Of a stretch of DNA of 64,000 nt, positions 44,210 to 56,862 are shown piece after piece. The DNA is from Pseudofabraea citricarpa (lineage: Eukaryota; Ascomycota; Leotiomycetes; Helotiales; Dermateaceae). Both the position numbers and the translations under genes were made by a program. The stretch's first letter is position 1. Each line of letters opens with the position of its first letter. The notes below the pieces were generated by a model. It saw only the letters and a list, made by a program, of their open reading frames with translations. It did no database searches and had not been told where the DNA came from. Location of the stretch: contig JAPWGK010000006.1 in the NCBI GenBank assembly GCA_029641185.1, positions 248,001 to 312,000 of the forward strand, read 5' to 3'.

Positions 44210-46025
44210 CTATAGATTTAAGATGATTATGCTCGTAGAAAGCTCAGGTAAGGTTTCAACTTCCAAAGCACCATCCGTCAATATCCAAGCAACGGAGCCC
44301 CATGGCCGAGAAGAAATATCACCAAAAGTAAACGGTAGAAGAATAGAAACCTTTTCAATGGCACTGTATTCTGGATTAACAATGATCACCATCGCCTGAT
44401 TTTCCACAATCGTGTATGCAACATCCAGAAATGGAGAGCTATTAACAACGATGGGTTGAGGATTAGCACCGAGCAAGAAATCCAAGACCGGAGATACTGT
44501 GACGACTTTAGCCATTTGAGCGTGAGCAGCTGCAAGTTCATCGCTCGTTGGGTAGGTCCAGATCATGATGGATTTGGCGTTATGGTTAAATGCGAGAGCA
44601 TTCATTACCCATGCCTCTTCTGCCGTTGGATCACGCGCCCAGTAGTTTCCAGGTTCGGAGAATGATTGTGGTACTGCCCAGAGGGGCTTGGGCCATTGCC
44701 CGAGCCATTCTTGGTAAGCTGTATAATCGTCCAGGCGGTTGGAGACGTCTTGAAGCTCCCCTACACAATTATCACATCCACAGTCACCGTATGTTTCATT
44801 ACACGGTGTATTCCAAGGGATGGAATATGTAGCATTAATTCCTACCTAGAGGATGTGATGATCAGTTGGTATTACTTGTACCGAGTAGAAATGTCCTCGC
44901 TAAGCATTCGGGTGCGTGTCTGACTTACAGGATAAGCATCTTCCATGATATAATCAGCACCTCGTGTATATTCATCGAAGTAGAAATTCTGGCAGTTCAA
45001 TACGAGTCCAATAGGGTGGTATTTATCCAGCGCAGTGATGGTGTCATACGCGAGCTGTGTCGAATTGAGAGGATCCTGCCAGCCATCTGGCTCATCGGCG
45101 GTATAGTAAGCAAACAGCGAAGTATGGTCTTTCACCATCGTCACCTGCTCGGCAACCGAACTCAGATTCTGGTAGGTCCCTCGCATATCGTATTGCCAGA
45201 GCAGGTTGATCTGATCTGCATAATCAAAAATCTTGGACAGGTTTGGCGAGAAGGTTGGGATCGGATGGATGGAATTAAAACCCATGTCTGCATAAGATTG
45301 GATATTTTCCAGGCCCAAATCCAGATAGCCTCCGTAGCTAGTGTAAAATCCATACGCCAAAAGTGGTTCGAATTTGTTGTTAGTTACATTGTTTTTGAAG
45401 AGCATACCACCGTAAAGGTTGTCGATTTTCGTCACACTCCCTGTTGTTTTATCTGGGAGGTAGAATAGCTGCGTGGTCGCTGTGTACGTTTGGTTTCCAT
45501 AGTTTGTCCCCGCTTGTAGTATGATTGTATAAGCATCAAGGCTTGCTTCGAGTTGGCTGATATCAAAATCAAATAGATTGCTGGTCGTGTTCACATTGAC
45601 TTTGTCTTGGACCAGGAGTTTTGAATTGGACTCAACCGTGATGGTGAAGGCCAGCTCGCTAGAATTGACCGAACTTGTAACATTTGAATAGGGCACACCA
45701 TGAATGCTAGATAATCCAGCATCAACAACAAAACTGGCGGTGAGTTCAGTATCCACGTAAATGCTGTGTCGCGGTTCTATCCGCAGATACAGGAGCTGAC
45801 TTGGCGAAGGGCTGGGTGGTTCTAGCTGACCTCCAGGATCGTAATTGGGAGAACTTCAAGTAAAGTCAGTACTAATTGTTAAAGTTGAAGGCTTCATTTT
45901 GTTACTACATACCCGCTTTGATATGGTTTCCCACACCATCGGGGCAATTCTGTATGGGTTCCGGCTTGTGCGGCCACGGCAACAACAATTGAGCAAAGTA
46001 ACACAGCGAGGTGGGAAGTCTTCAT
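44210..46025 (-). CDS. Secreted glycoside hydrolase-like (TIM-barrel-like) protein
   Basis: Predicted 557-residue secreted protein. Exons on the minus strand: 45913-46025, 44929-45853, 44210-44845; introns 59 and 83 nt. Exon 1 encodes a signal peptide (HLAVLLCSIVVAVAAQA). The first 150 residues after it look beta-rich with many N-glycosylation sequons. The rest has a barrel-like pattern: YADMGFNSIHPIPTF, LLWQYDMRGTY, YYTADEPDGWQDP (an acidic pair typical of glycosidase-like barrels), DYIMEDAYP and FNHNAKSIMIWTYP. It also holds a Cys-rich loop, CNETYGDCGCDNC. No GH family number can be assigned by eye. It is adjacent to the UstYa genes, but membership of that locus is uncertain. Confidence 0.75.
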
Positions 46026-46540
46026 ACTGGACTTCGATCCCGAAAGACTTACCTTCACCAAAGGCAGTTGTTCCCCTCATAAGCAGACAACTCAAAGTTA
46101 CGTTGGGACCTCTGGAGGTAACGTCACATGATACCAAATCCGAATGAGGAAGGACGTGCAAGGAGATAGATCGGCAGTAGAACTAGAATCTTGCAGCCCC
46201 GCACCCGCAGTCCTTCCGCGATACGCAAATACCACCATCAGGCCAACGATACCGGCGATCAGCACGGCTACTGTATGGGACGCGACATGCCAGCAGATTC
46301 AAGAGAAGCTTGGAGACGATCTGCCGGCTACCGATCACAAGAATGGGAGCAACTTGACGATCGCTTTTCAGACAGATCCTTGGAATATTTATCACCTTTC
46401 AATGGAGCCAGTTTGAGAAGCTTAACCCGTTCAATTACAAGGATATCTATTTACAAGAAGATCAAGCTATTATCCCGTATCCCTTCTATATATATATATT
46501 TTTATGTACATCTTAACATCATAACAAGCAACTCAGTTCA
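46026..46540. other. Intergenic region with a TA run
   Basis: 515 bp between the TIM-barrel-like gene (5' end) and the BBE oxidoreductase (3' end). A short TA dinucleotide run lies near 46488-46498. No gene is seen. Confidence 0.45.
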
Positions 46541-48715
46541 TTAAACACGGCACAAGCGACCGTTTTGAGTTGGGAGGAATTCGAGCTGGCCAGTGATGTA
46601 CCAGTTCTCACTTCCGACACCTGTAGGAGCGTACAGGAGGCCTCGAGGATCGTATTTCTGCTTGATGGTATAAAGACGATCATAGTTGCTGCCATAGAAG
46701 GCCTGTTGAAAGTCGGGCTCAGAGATATCGGCCTCGGACATGTAGGCGCCTGCATTTGGAGAGACATCTCTCCATTGTTGCATAAGGTTGTTGGTCAAGT
46801 TCTCTGAAGCGGCAGCGATGGTGGCATCAGAGGCACCGTCGGCAATGAGTGGTGCAGCCAAGATGGCGTGGAGGCAGGTTTCGCGCCATGCAGGGTTGAC
46901 AGAGTTGGAAGGATATCCTGACTTTGGTGCAGCAGCGATGTTGAAAGCAAGAAGGGATCCACCTGCGTCAACGGTTGACTTGATAGCGCTGAAGGTGGCA
47001 TTGAGGGTAGCAGCGTCTTCCCAGTTGGACTTGGGGAAAAGACGAGAAGCAGTTTTGATGGTGGTGGCGCCGACCGTCTCAAGAGGGAAAACAGCCCACC
47101 ATCCATCGTAGAAGTTGTCGTAGTGGTTGGTCACGGGTGTGACATCGATACCGAGAGCAGCAAGTCTGGTGAACCATGGCTCAAGGAGAGCCTCTGTCTG
47201 GGCTACAGTCGAGTTGGGAGCCCAGAAAGGAGCCATGCTAAAGGCGTAGCTGTCAGCCCCAGTCAGGAAGATGCTGAAGTACGCATAGGTGCCTGCATCG
47301 GTGTTGTCAATGAAGTAGTCGAAATATGCGCGGACACCAGCCCAGAAGGCAGTTGAGGAGACGGAAGATCCAGTAGCGAAGGAGAAAGTCATAGTGGTGA
47401 CTGGGATAACTGGGAAGACCTTGACAACGACTGAGGTAACGATTCCGTAAGTTCCACCGCCGCCTCCTCGGAGAGCCCAGAAGAGATCAGTGTTGACAGA
47501 TTCGCTAGCAGTCACGAAACGTCCATCAGGAGTGACAACTTCGAAAGCGAGAACCTGATCAGCAGCCATGCCGTAAAGACTGGAGAGAGGAGAGTGTCCA
47601 CCACCAGCCAAGAAGCCACCAGCAACACCGACAGTTCGTCCTTCGCCTCCAACAACAGTGAAACCTCCAGCCTTAGCAGCGGCGTAGATTTCTTGAGCTT
47701 GAACACCGGCACCCATCTTGACGGCCTTGCCACTGTATGAGGCAGTCTTGTAGTTGTTAAGGACAGTGATATCCTTCAAGTGATGGGTCCAGATGGACAG
47801 GGATCCAGCACCAGCGGACTTGCCATTGAAATCGTGGCCAGTGTTCTTGACGACAAGACGAATGTTAGCGTTTCTTGCAAAGTTCACAGCAAGTTGGATG
47901 TGTGCAACATTTGAGACGTTAACAACGTAATTGGGGTATGCGCCCAAAGTGCAAGAATCAGTAGGATCATCAGTTGGCATGCAGGTACGTCCTTGGTAGA
48001 TTGGCCACATTACAGAGGTTGGGTCCTCCATACTATTGTCGGTTAGTGGTGGTTCATCATTGGAAAATTACGGTCGCTTACTGGAAAGTAGAGTTTGCCC
48101 ATTGATCATTGACATAATCACACTCTGAGGAGCTGTAATCATTCCATGAATTGTAACAACTTGATGCTGATGGGACAGTTGAGATCAAACGACCTCCGAG
48201 AACCAAGTCGAAGAGCCACCAGACAATGGGCGAAGGCCAGAAAGCGTCTCCAGGGTAGACTTTGCATGCACCAGATCGCTTCTCTACAGTGGAAGAAGCC
48301 TCGTCGTCAAATGCAAACAGGGTAGCATTATCGAGGGAGATGGCTGTCAAGTTAGAAATGACGGCATCAGTGAGCTGGATAGTCTCTGCAGCAGAGAGAG
48401 CTACACCAGCATCAGATGTGGTATCTGCTACAACAGCAGCAGCTGGTGCAAGAGTTGAAGCATTCACAGCTGTCGATCAGAGTTAGCAAGGGTTTGAGGA
48501 ATTCAACAACCAACCAAGGTCCAATTGAGCTTTCTGAACAGGCAGAAATCAAATGGTTGTGGGGCCTCAGGCTCTCGACTCTTTCACGGATTGTTTGGGA
48601 ACTTACCAACTGTAGTATCATCGACCGTGATGGTGCTGTTGGCTGTTTGAGCCAAAGCAGGTGTAAACAGAAGCAAAGAGGCTGCGAGCCACTTGCAAGG
48701 GGATGAAACAGCCAT
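46541..48715 (-). CDS. Secreted FAD-linked oxidoreductase with BBE domain
   Basis: Predicted 662-residue secreted flavoprotein of the berberine-bridge-enzyme type. Exons on the minus strand: 48607-48715, 48082-48469, 46541-48032; introns 137 and 49 nt. A signal peptide (CKWLAASLLLFTPALAQT) is on exon 1, with a KR site (VEKRSG) in exon 2. The FAD_binding_4 domain has WPIYQGRTC, VVKNTGHDFNGKSAG, GGEGRTVGVAGGFLAGGGHS and ALRGGGGGTYGIVTSVVVK. The C-terminal BBE motif is YDRLYTIKQKYDPRGLLYAPTG. These enzymes oxidise sugars or secondary-metabolite intermediates. It is in the accessory part of the window, 2.3 kb beyond the UstYa genes, and could serve that pathway or cell-wall sugar oxidation. Confidence 0.9.
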
Positions 48716-50285
48716 TATTGGTGATGTGACTAAGGGTCCAGGTACGCCAAGCGAATGAGTACGCACAAGAGAGGACGAGAAGTTGAAGCAGAGAGGTAGG
48801 AGAATGAAAAGATGATTAAGTCCTTTACTATTCTCGTAGTCGCCTGGAGAAGAAAAGAATCCAGTACGTGGTGGACCTCTGGGATTTATAGTACTCAAGG
48901 AAGGCCCTTACGCATATCTTGATAATCCTCTGGAGAAATGAAGCTGCAGACATCGGCCCAGCAAATCTCTGTGCCTCCCCTGACGATATGCTGGGCCACA
49001 TAGACTATTGGAAGGGACAAGCATTCTAGAAGGACTAGAAGGACTAGAAGAGCCCTTCGCAGGCAACAAATGGCTCGATGGCAGCCGGCTGGACGCGGAG
49101 AGGTGGACCAACACAGCGCAGTAGCTTGGTCTATCTAATCTAAGGTGGGAATTCCTCGGGCTCGTCGCTTATCTAGTCATGTTGACCATTTTGCCAGGGC
49201 CAGCGCAGGGACAGAACGTGGGCGTGGAAGACAAGCCGGCCCATGCTAATTGGTTTGACATTTCCGGGAGTGGGGTTCGCGGGTATTGCCCTCAAAGAGC
49301 AACTCTCGAGTCAACAACTCGAGTTCGGTACTCCACCTTGCTCATGACTTGGTGTCGTGGACGGGAAGTCGTGATCCTGGCTCGCATGCCTGTACCTGGT
49401 TCCGCGGCGTGCACGGCACTCGCTTACGATACTGCAAATTGGGGGACTTTCCTGCTCGGTCCCGGTACAAGTTCAGACGGCCGACGATGCTGCATGTTGC
49501 ACACTGCATGCTGCAGGGGAACACGAGGAAATTTCCCTCGAGCCATTCTGTACGGTACTCAGCAGCTCTGTGGCTGGATTCTATACGCCTTTATCGAATA
49601 TTCGAACGCCGTACGGGGGTTGTTGAGAAAGCGTGGCGACAGGGTACTTTCCCATGTCTCCAAGACTTCAAGACTCAATCGCTCTCGGGCCCCTCTATAT
49701 CTGGATAATCAGGAGACTGATCCCTTCCGGAAACAGTTAACACATCGTGAAGACATCGCGAACACCTCAGATCTTTGACCCACGGGCAATGGCAGCCAGC
49801 GAACCGAGGAGCTTCCTAGAGACACCAGGATGCGGCCCAACAGCGCCAGACCCTTATGTGAAGGATAGCCCTGTGAAGTTCTTCAAAGTTGTCTGATTCT
49901 TTGCTTGCCGAAAGTGATGTCTGAAGCACTCTCATTTAAGGTTCGGAGTTTTCAGCCAGCCGTTGGAGCTGAAAGTGACAGCTTGCGTGGTAGTGGGGAA
50001 TCACACTGGGCTACTGAACGCCATTACGCCACCTGGAAGGTTCAAACTTCTCATGGATATCAAACTGGTCTTCTCTGGTCTAACCCGGCACAGCCCAGCC
50101 CGCAACCCTGCCAGTACTGAAGTTTGTCCGCTCTCAAGGCATGGGTATATGCAACTTTTCCACATGCCCGTTGCCATGAGGGGCTGTAATCATAAGCTTC
50201 CTCATGCCATAGAAAGACATTGTTCCACCTCTCTGTACGATTAAGGTTGATCTTCTTTTCAAAGTGGGCTGAGATCAGCAATGTC
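48716..50285. other. Intergenic region, BBE oxidoreductase / rhodopsin-domain gene
   Basis: 1.57 kb between two divergent genes. A triple AAGGACTAG-like repeat is near 49030-49050. Overlapping plus-strand frames at 49179-49778 show no recognised domain and are GC-shifted noise. No gene is called. Confidence 0.5.
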
Positions 50286-51743
50286 ATGATGGTTACCTCT
50301 CCGCTTCAAGAGTTTGGTCTGTTCATCGTCATATTCTTCCCCGTTGCTGCTCTGGCATCAGTCGTCCTTCGTTTGTACAGCAGAAGTCAGACAAGACTTT
50401 TAGGCACTGGTAAGTCTCATGCTATTATCCAACAAGCGGCGGAAACTAATAAACGGTAGACGATGTCTGTGTTGTTATTGCTATGGTATGGTCTAGTGCG
50501 AAGCCACACAAACCCAACAAGTATCTAACACTTCCTAGGTCATGTCAATTGGAGAGACATACTCAACTTGGATGTGTAAGTGAGAAAGAAGGCTGCCTTT
50601 GGTACAGAATGCTAATTGATGGGATTAGACATGAAAACGAACTTTGTCGGCATCCATGCAAAAGACATTCCAGAACATGACATAGTGCCTGGACTAAAGG
50701 TTTGTCGCTATCATGAATTCGACAATATACATACTAACAGCGATACAGTATAATTATGCTGTGCAAGTACTATACAATCCAATCCTTGCGATTATCAAGG
50801 CCTCTGTTCTACTATTTCTCTTGCGCTTGACTGGGCAGAAGAAGAGTATCAAGTACTCGATATGGGCTCTATTCGTGCTCAACTTTGCGCTCATGATTGC
50901 CATCTTTGTCCTTGTTATTTTCCAATGCACACCGGTAAGCCACTCCTAAGCATCGCATAGCTTCAGAGTGGGCAGTGGCTGACTTGAACTTCACAGATCG
51001 CATACAACTGGGATTTTTCAATCGAGGGTGGCCACTGTGTTCAGCAGGGTGCCTTCTACGTTTCCACCGCAGCAATCACGATTTTCACTGATATACTGGT
51101 CTTGATCATACCATTCTGGATCGTGATGGGCTTGAAGATGGCCAGAAAGACCAAGATCGCAGTTATCAGCGTTTTCTTCCTTGGGTTCCTGTAAGATCTC
51201 ACGAGCGCATCCATCGCATCTTCTCGCGGGACTAACATATCTTCTAGTGTCACTGTTGTCGGTATTGTTCGTCTCGTTGTCATCACCAAGGCTTTCTTTG
51301 GAGCCCCAGGGCCGGATCCCACTTACTCCATCTCATTCACTACCTCGGCCATCGAGACGAATCTTGCGATCATCACAGCCAATGCGCCAGCCCTTAAGCC
51401 TTTTGTCAAGAAGCACTTCCCCAAGCTGTTCTCGTCCTACTCTCAAGGCGACCCATACTCAGGACCTTACGCTGGAGGAAGCAGTTACGCGATACGAAAG
51501 AGTATCAGGACAAACGGCGGGCCCGGGGGTCTGAGAAGTGGTCATGGAGGATTTGCTTTGAAGGACATGAAGGGACGATCCGAGATCCGAAGCACGAATC
51601 ATGGCGGTAGCGAAGAGGAGATCATGACCTTCAACGGCATCATCAAGACGACGGATGTGAGCGTTAAGTACATGGATGGAACTTCGCAGAACAGCGGGAA
51701 GGACGATTTAGGCATGAGGACGAGTGTCGATAGTACTGTATAA
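50286..51743 (+). CDS. Seven-helix membrane protein with fungal rhodopsin-type domain
   Basis: Predicted 377-residue integral membrane protein of the fungal rhodopsin/SAT4 domain family (Pth11-related). Seven exons: 50286-50409, 50460-50485, 50539-50575, 50629-50699, 50749-50934, 50997-51190, 51248-51743; introns 49-62 nt, phases consistent. The hydrophobic segments include FGLFIVIFFPVAALASVVLR, ASVLLFLLRLTG, IWALFVLNFALMIAIFVLVI and FTDILVLIIPFWIVMGL. Family signatures: DDVCVVIAM at the second helix, and NWDFSIEGGHCV in the loop before helix five. The cytosolic tail of about 115 residues is glycine/serine-rich. It probably acts in sensing or surface signalling; the ligand is unknown. Confidence 0.87.
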
Positions 51744-53879
51744 TAACTGGATTTCCTGTACATACCGTTGGGGGAAACTTATGTGACCACGCGAGCTGCC
51801 ATGACTTATTTCTAGATAATATTCATACCCCTATAGACTAACAGCCATACCTGCTTCAAAATCACTGGTGTCTGTCTTGAATATTTGATCGAGCACTGCT
51901 TATTAGGCTGTCGTCTATTCTGAGAACCCTGAAGAGAGCCTGCTTCGGCTGTTTCTTAGGCTCTCCAACACCACCGCCGCACTGTTACTTGTTTTCTCCC
52001 AACGCCCAATCACGCTCCGACATACAACATATACATGACTCTCCCAAACACAACACCGCAGCGCTTGAGACTCGACTCGACTCGACTCGGCATCAAGACA
52101 CGTCGTTAATACAAGTGTGTATGAGGATCATTAAGGTGGCAAGCACGCACGGTGGGTGTGCATTGTGCGGCAGGTTGCAGTGCAATCCTTCGGATTTTCG
52201 TGAAGCGCACCGCGAAGGAGATCTTTGCAGATCTGGGACAGTGGGAAGGATTTCAAAGGGAAGGGCACAGTCACCGTCACATTCTCCCTCTCACGGGTAT
52301 CAGAGAAACGTCGAATTTCCGAGTGTAACGTCGTCGTGGATCGCTTTCGGCCGTGCTCCCGCTGCCTGTGCCTGTGCCTGCTCCTCCTCCGTCTCCGTAC
52401 AGTACAGTACTGCTCAGTGCTCGCTTTCCGGCCTGAACTCTACTGTACCGCTCCGTTACCAGGATTTTCTCTCTTTTTGTGTCTCTCCCCCACCAGGCCG
52501 TGCGTACGTATGTGCTTTCCAGAACTCCTCTCGCCTTCGCTCGCGTTGAGGAATGTAACCTCCGCAAAAGCATACAGTAGCGGCTGAGATGTCACCTGCT
52601 TGAAGCCTTGGATCTGTTTAAGATGAAGGGGTGGAGAGTTGGGTTTTATGTCGAGCGAACAGCTGATTCTCTTCATCGCTACGGCTTCACTCCATCGGTG
52701 ATCGCTAACCCTACTCCCTACTGTACCTGAGTCGTTGAAACATTCGCTGGTTCAGTGTTCGTTCATGCTGGAGCCCTGGAGCCCTGGAGCCTGGAGGCCT
52801 GGATGCAGGACGGAGGACGGAGGACGCAAACAGCGGCGTGGTGGGCAGCGAGTGGCACAGCGATACAGTGGGGGGCCAGGGAGGTCCACTTGAGTCTTGG
52901 ATGGAGGAGGGAGACGGGGAAGCGAGCTTACGGTACACTTCTCTCACTCTGTCTCCGGAACGCTTTGGAAATTCTTTTCTATTAAAGGCCAGCCAACCTA
53001 CCCTACCCAGCTTCCTAAGACGGAAGAAAGCGACGTAGCTGTAGGCAAGCAATTTCAATTTCAGGAGCTGCTACCGTACTGTATTGTACGATATCACTCG
53101 CCTCGCATAGACGGTCCGATGTACGAGCATACAGTTATCACGGACACCTACCTACCGTACCCAGACAGCCACTACCAACAGTTGGACGGTAGCGGTACGT
53201 AGAATGTGCCGCTGTCAGATCCAATTAATCAATCAGCCGTCACATTTTTTCTTGGTCTATCTACGAGTACCGTACCGTATGTAGGTGCCGGCCATGGCCA
53301 GTTGGTTGGTTGGTGGCGTAAGCCGTACATACGCCACTGGTACTGGTACTGCATGTATCTTGGGCTACTTGTACTGTAAGGTGGTACAGGCTTCAACCTT
53401 GGGTGGACGGAAAAAGAAAAAAGAAAAAAAGAAAAAAAGAAAAAGAAAAGATAGGGGTTGGACCGTCGAGAGAATCTTGGGCTTGCGCTTGCGCTTGCGC
53501 ATGTTCTCTAACTTCTCTTCTCCTCCACCTTCCTTCCGCTCCCCGCCGTTTACCCGTGCGGGAGGCTTGTTTGCTACAAGCCTCGTCGTGCTACAGTCAG
53601 TACTACCGGTACCTGTACCTATACCTATACCTGTCTACATCACTTACTCGGATGCGGTTCCTGCGGGGTGGGAAGGGGGGTTTTTCTCACTGATAACTGT
53701 AGTGTTAAGTATCGTTTGCTGACAACCACAGGTTGCTTGCTTGCTTTTACGTGTGTAAACGAAGAACAAAAACTGACATTGATGGATATAATCACAGCTG
53801 CTTTTAACCATTCATCCCCCAGACAAGCCCGAATTTTGCATATGTACAATTCCCTCCAGGCTTCTTAGCACGGCCGTAA
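51744..53879. other. Gene-free 2.1 kb interval rich in GTAC and simple sequence
   Basis: Lies between two convergent genes. Sequence from about 52.35 kb is dense in GTAC/TACCG words. It also has short simple runs: GACTC repeats near 52074-52090, an A/G tract at 53411-53449, GCTTGC repeats near 53480-53500 and ACCTAT repeats near 53608-53632. Plus-strand open frames are made of these repeats and carry no domain. No gene is called. Confidence 0.55.
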
Positions 53880-56464
53880 TCACAACTCATCATGGCTGGC
53901 GCTGAACTGGCCACCGCTGAGATCCTCCATGCCCATGATCTTCACCACGAGACTGGTCCAGCCCGTAAAATGCTGGGTCCTCTGGCCCTTTCCGGTCTCG
54001 GGGTTGTACTGCTCCCAGGCAAAGCCAGTCTCGGCCCAGCTCTCATACACCGTCTTGACGAGGTTGAGGCGCAACTGAGTATATAGCTCAGTAGCCTTCG
54101 CTTGGTACGGACCAGGTGTCTTGGCATATTTCTATTTTGCTCGTCAGTAATAGATCGCAAGAACTTGAAGAGGAAGTGAGCTTACCAGAAGCTGAGAGAC
54201 AGCAAGATAGTTCATGTTCATCCAGACTGGGCTTCTCCAGTAGTTCTCATTTGTCCCATACAGCTCATCTTTCTTGCTCAAACTTCGGATACCGTGATCA
54301 CTCCAGAGCTCTTCCTCGTCTCCAAGGAGGTTCAAGATGTGACCGAGTTTCTTGTCCTTGGCATCCATCAGACCTAAAAGGAATGGGAAAAGAGAAACAT
54401 AACCCTTGTGGCAAACCAGAGCACCCTCCTCATAATCATCGATGGTAGAATCGCAATAGCACTTTTCCTTCTCGCTCCAATGCAAATCGTCAATGTTGCG
54501 GAGGATAGCAGTCTCAATTGTGGTCAACTCAGCAACGTCATCCTCGTACTTCAGGATGGAGGCTATGTTCTTGAGCGATTTGGTCATCATTCCCATCCAT
54601 GAAATCAGATCAACATGGAGTTCTCCTGGGTGAGGCGGCTGGGCACGGGGATAATCATCCAATCCACTGGTCAAAATGTGCACTGGAGTTCGACCACGCC
54701 ATCGGTAACCTTCCTTGGAGCTGAAAGCGTCGCGGTCATAAGTCTTGAGATCTCCAGCCTGGGTCTTGCGGAACCATTCATATTGCCTCTTCAAGAGGGG
54801 ATATAGATCCGTGAGGTACTTCATGGCTACGTCATGGTTGTCTAGATGTGTCGAGTAGAGTGATGTGTTTTCTGTAAGCTTCTCTTTAGCCAGAGGTGCT
54901 GTTCCATTTGCAGTGCCGAGCTTGGTGATGAAGTTGTCGATGACGAAGAACAGAGTTGGGGGGTTTGCGTAGTGAGGATACTGAGTTTGGAACTCTGCTG
55001 GCACTTTGCTTCGAGCTTCAGGTCCAAGGATCTGCTCTCGACCGATCCATCCATCTTCATCTATGAGATTAAACCAACTCTTGACCACCTCCAAGACCAA
55101 ATCCATGTCCCAGTCGGCAATTGGCAATAAGTGGAAACCTTCATCCCAGAGGAATCCTCTTGGGAAGAAGGGACGAGATGGGACGGTGGTGAAAAGCTCA
55201 GACGGGCCTTCCAGCTTCTCTTGTCTCTTAGCACGTGCTGCTGCGGTTTCTTCCCAAAATCCTTCATTTTCTTCATCATACTCTGGTGCATACGACCGAT
55301 CAACGACTGAATCTCCATAGAAGTATCCTAAGCCACCAATCAAGTTCGAGAACATGTTGCTGCTGAATCTCTGAAGGCTCTCAATGCTGAATGGGGCCTG
55401 GGGATCGAAGGTTCCAATAAATTTGGCCCAGAATGCCTTAGAGTTATCCCCGATATGCTTGGAGATATCCTGACTTGTAAGTTCATGTCCAGCGGAACCG
55501 CTGTTGAAAATAACGTCGAACTCGAACGAGCCCTCGAAGACTTTTTGAATCAGGTGTAGGTTACCGGTGCCAGCTTCATTTGAGACCGTGTATATCTGCT
55601 GAGGTGGTGGCGGATTCTCTTCGCCGTATGTCGCGATATACTTGTCGACCTCTTCCTTCATCTCCTTGAACAAGATGGCTTTTGTTTGCCACAAGGCTTC
55701 CGGAGGTACATCTATAGAATGAACAATTGTTCGATCAAGAGGCTTCTCTTCATAAGAAGGGTGCGAAGGAGCTGGGTGGGATCCTCTGCCCTTGGTGACA
55801 GTCAATTTGTATTCGCCAAGCCCTTCTGATTCTCCCTTCAGGTTGACTTCACCCTCATAACCTAAAGGTTCATCACCACCTTCAACCTCGAGACTTCCCA
55901 GCCCCTCTAACCCAGCGTAGAAAACAACACTGGTTTTCAGGTTCTCCGGCGCATCCTTTCTCGGTACACCTCGAACCCGTACAGCCCAACTTCCACCGTT
56001 TACTCCACCAGGGACTTTAACGAAGAAGGTTTTGATGTCAATGAAGTTTCCTTTATCATAGATGGTTTGCTTTCCACCAGTGCGGGCATCGTATTCGTCC
56101 CACCCATAACCTTCCATGCCCTCATGCTGTTCGCACGTATGTCTGAAGTCTAGAAAATCATCAGTCAGATAAATGCTGCGAGGACCAAACAGATCCATGA
56201 AGGTTTGCACATACTTTGCTGGACATTTTGGAACTCGTCCACCTTAGCCCACATCAACCCACCCACAAAGCTCTTGGGGAGTCTCGGTCGAACTCCGAAA
56301 TATACGTTGGGGCGATAAGGGCCCCAGAGCAAGCTCTGGTTGCTAGCCCGCCCGATCTCACTCAGTAAGATAGAAGAATCGTCAGCCTTCGCGAGGCCCG
56401 AGAGAAAAAGCACGCTGCACAAGGCGAGGAGCGCCATTGGCAGGCGAAATGTTAAAATCGCCAT
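53880..56464 (-). CDS. CWH41: Mannosyl-oligosaccharide glucosidase, GH63 (glucosidase I)
   Basis: ER enzyme that removes the terminal alpha-1,2-glucose from Glc3Man9GlcNAc2 during N-glycan processing. The protein is 821 residues, the usual size. Exons on the minus strand: 56215-56464, 54186-56149, 53880-54131; introns 65 and 54 nt. The N-terminal signal/anchor is LPMALLALCSVLFLSGLAKA. GH63 landmarks include SLLWGPYRPNVYFGVRPR, HEGMEGYGWDEYDARTGG, SRPFFPRGFLWDEGFH, LISWMGMMTKSL, YWRSPVWMNMNYLAV and the C-terminal FAWEQYNPETGKGQRTQHF. The last landmark lies on the separate third exon and would be lost if that exon were missed. Confidence 0.95.
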
Positions 56465-56862
56465 TTTGCAGAGGTAGGAAATGTCGTTCCAGAGCTCCAA
56501 TGGACGATGGGAGCTCGGAATTTATGAAGGATGTTTGAGAAGTCTGGGGAAAGCTTCAGAGAAGGACAACGTTGCGCTTTGGCGAGATTCGCGGCTGAAT
56601 TGCGAGGCTACGAGGCTGTGCTTTTCTGTCATTGGGTCTGTTTTTGGATGAACTCTGGGTGAAGTGAGCTATATTAAAATCGATAGAGGGGTCAATAATG
56701 ACACAGGAAGGACACATCGTCTCTTGATTGTTGATTAATTGTGATTCTATCGTTGGATGTGGCACGGCGTCCTTGCTATTCGCATTCTGCCAGGTAAGGC
56801 TGCGAGGCCGAGCTACAAACCCAAGATTTCTTTCGGGGTATCGACATTTATTTCTTCCACCA
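56465..56862. other. Intergenic region
   Basis: 398 bp between the GH63 start and the snRNP 27K-like stop, containing the GH63 promoter. No gene is seen. Confidence 0.45.

Noticed and set aside
46144..46544. Plus-strand frames between the TIM-barrel and BBE genes
   Set aside because: Short, overlapping, no domain; they run into a TA repeat.
49179..49778. 199-codon plus-strand frame
   Set aside because: No domain, heavily overlapped by other frames, and no start context or homologous pattern.
52225..53722. Several overlapping plus- and minus-strand frames
   Set aside because: All are built on simple repeats and GTAC-rich sequence, overlap each other in different frames and lack splice-consistent extension.
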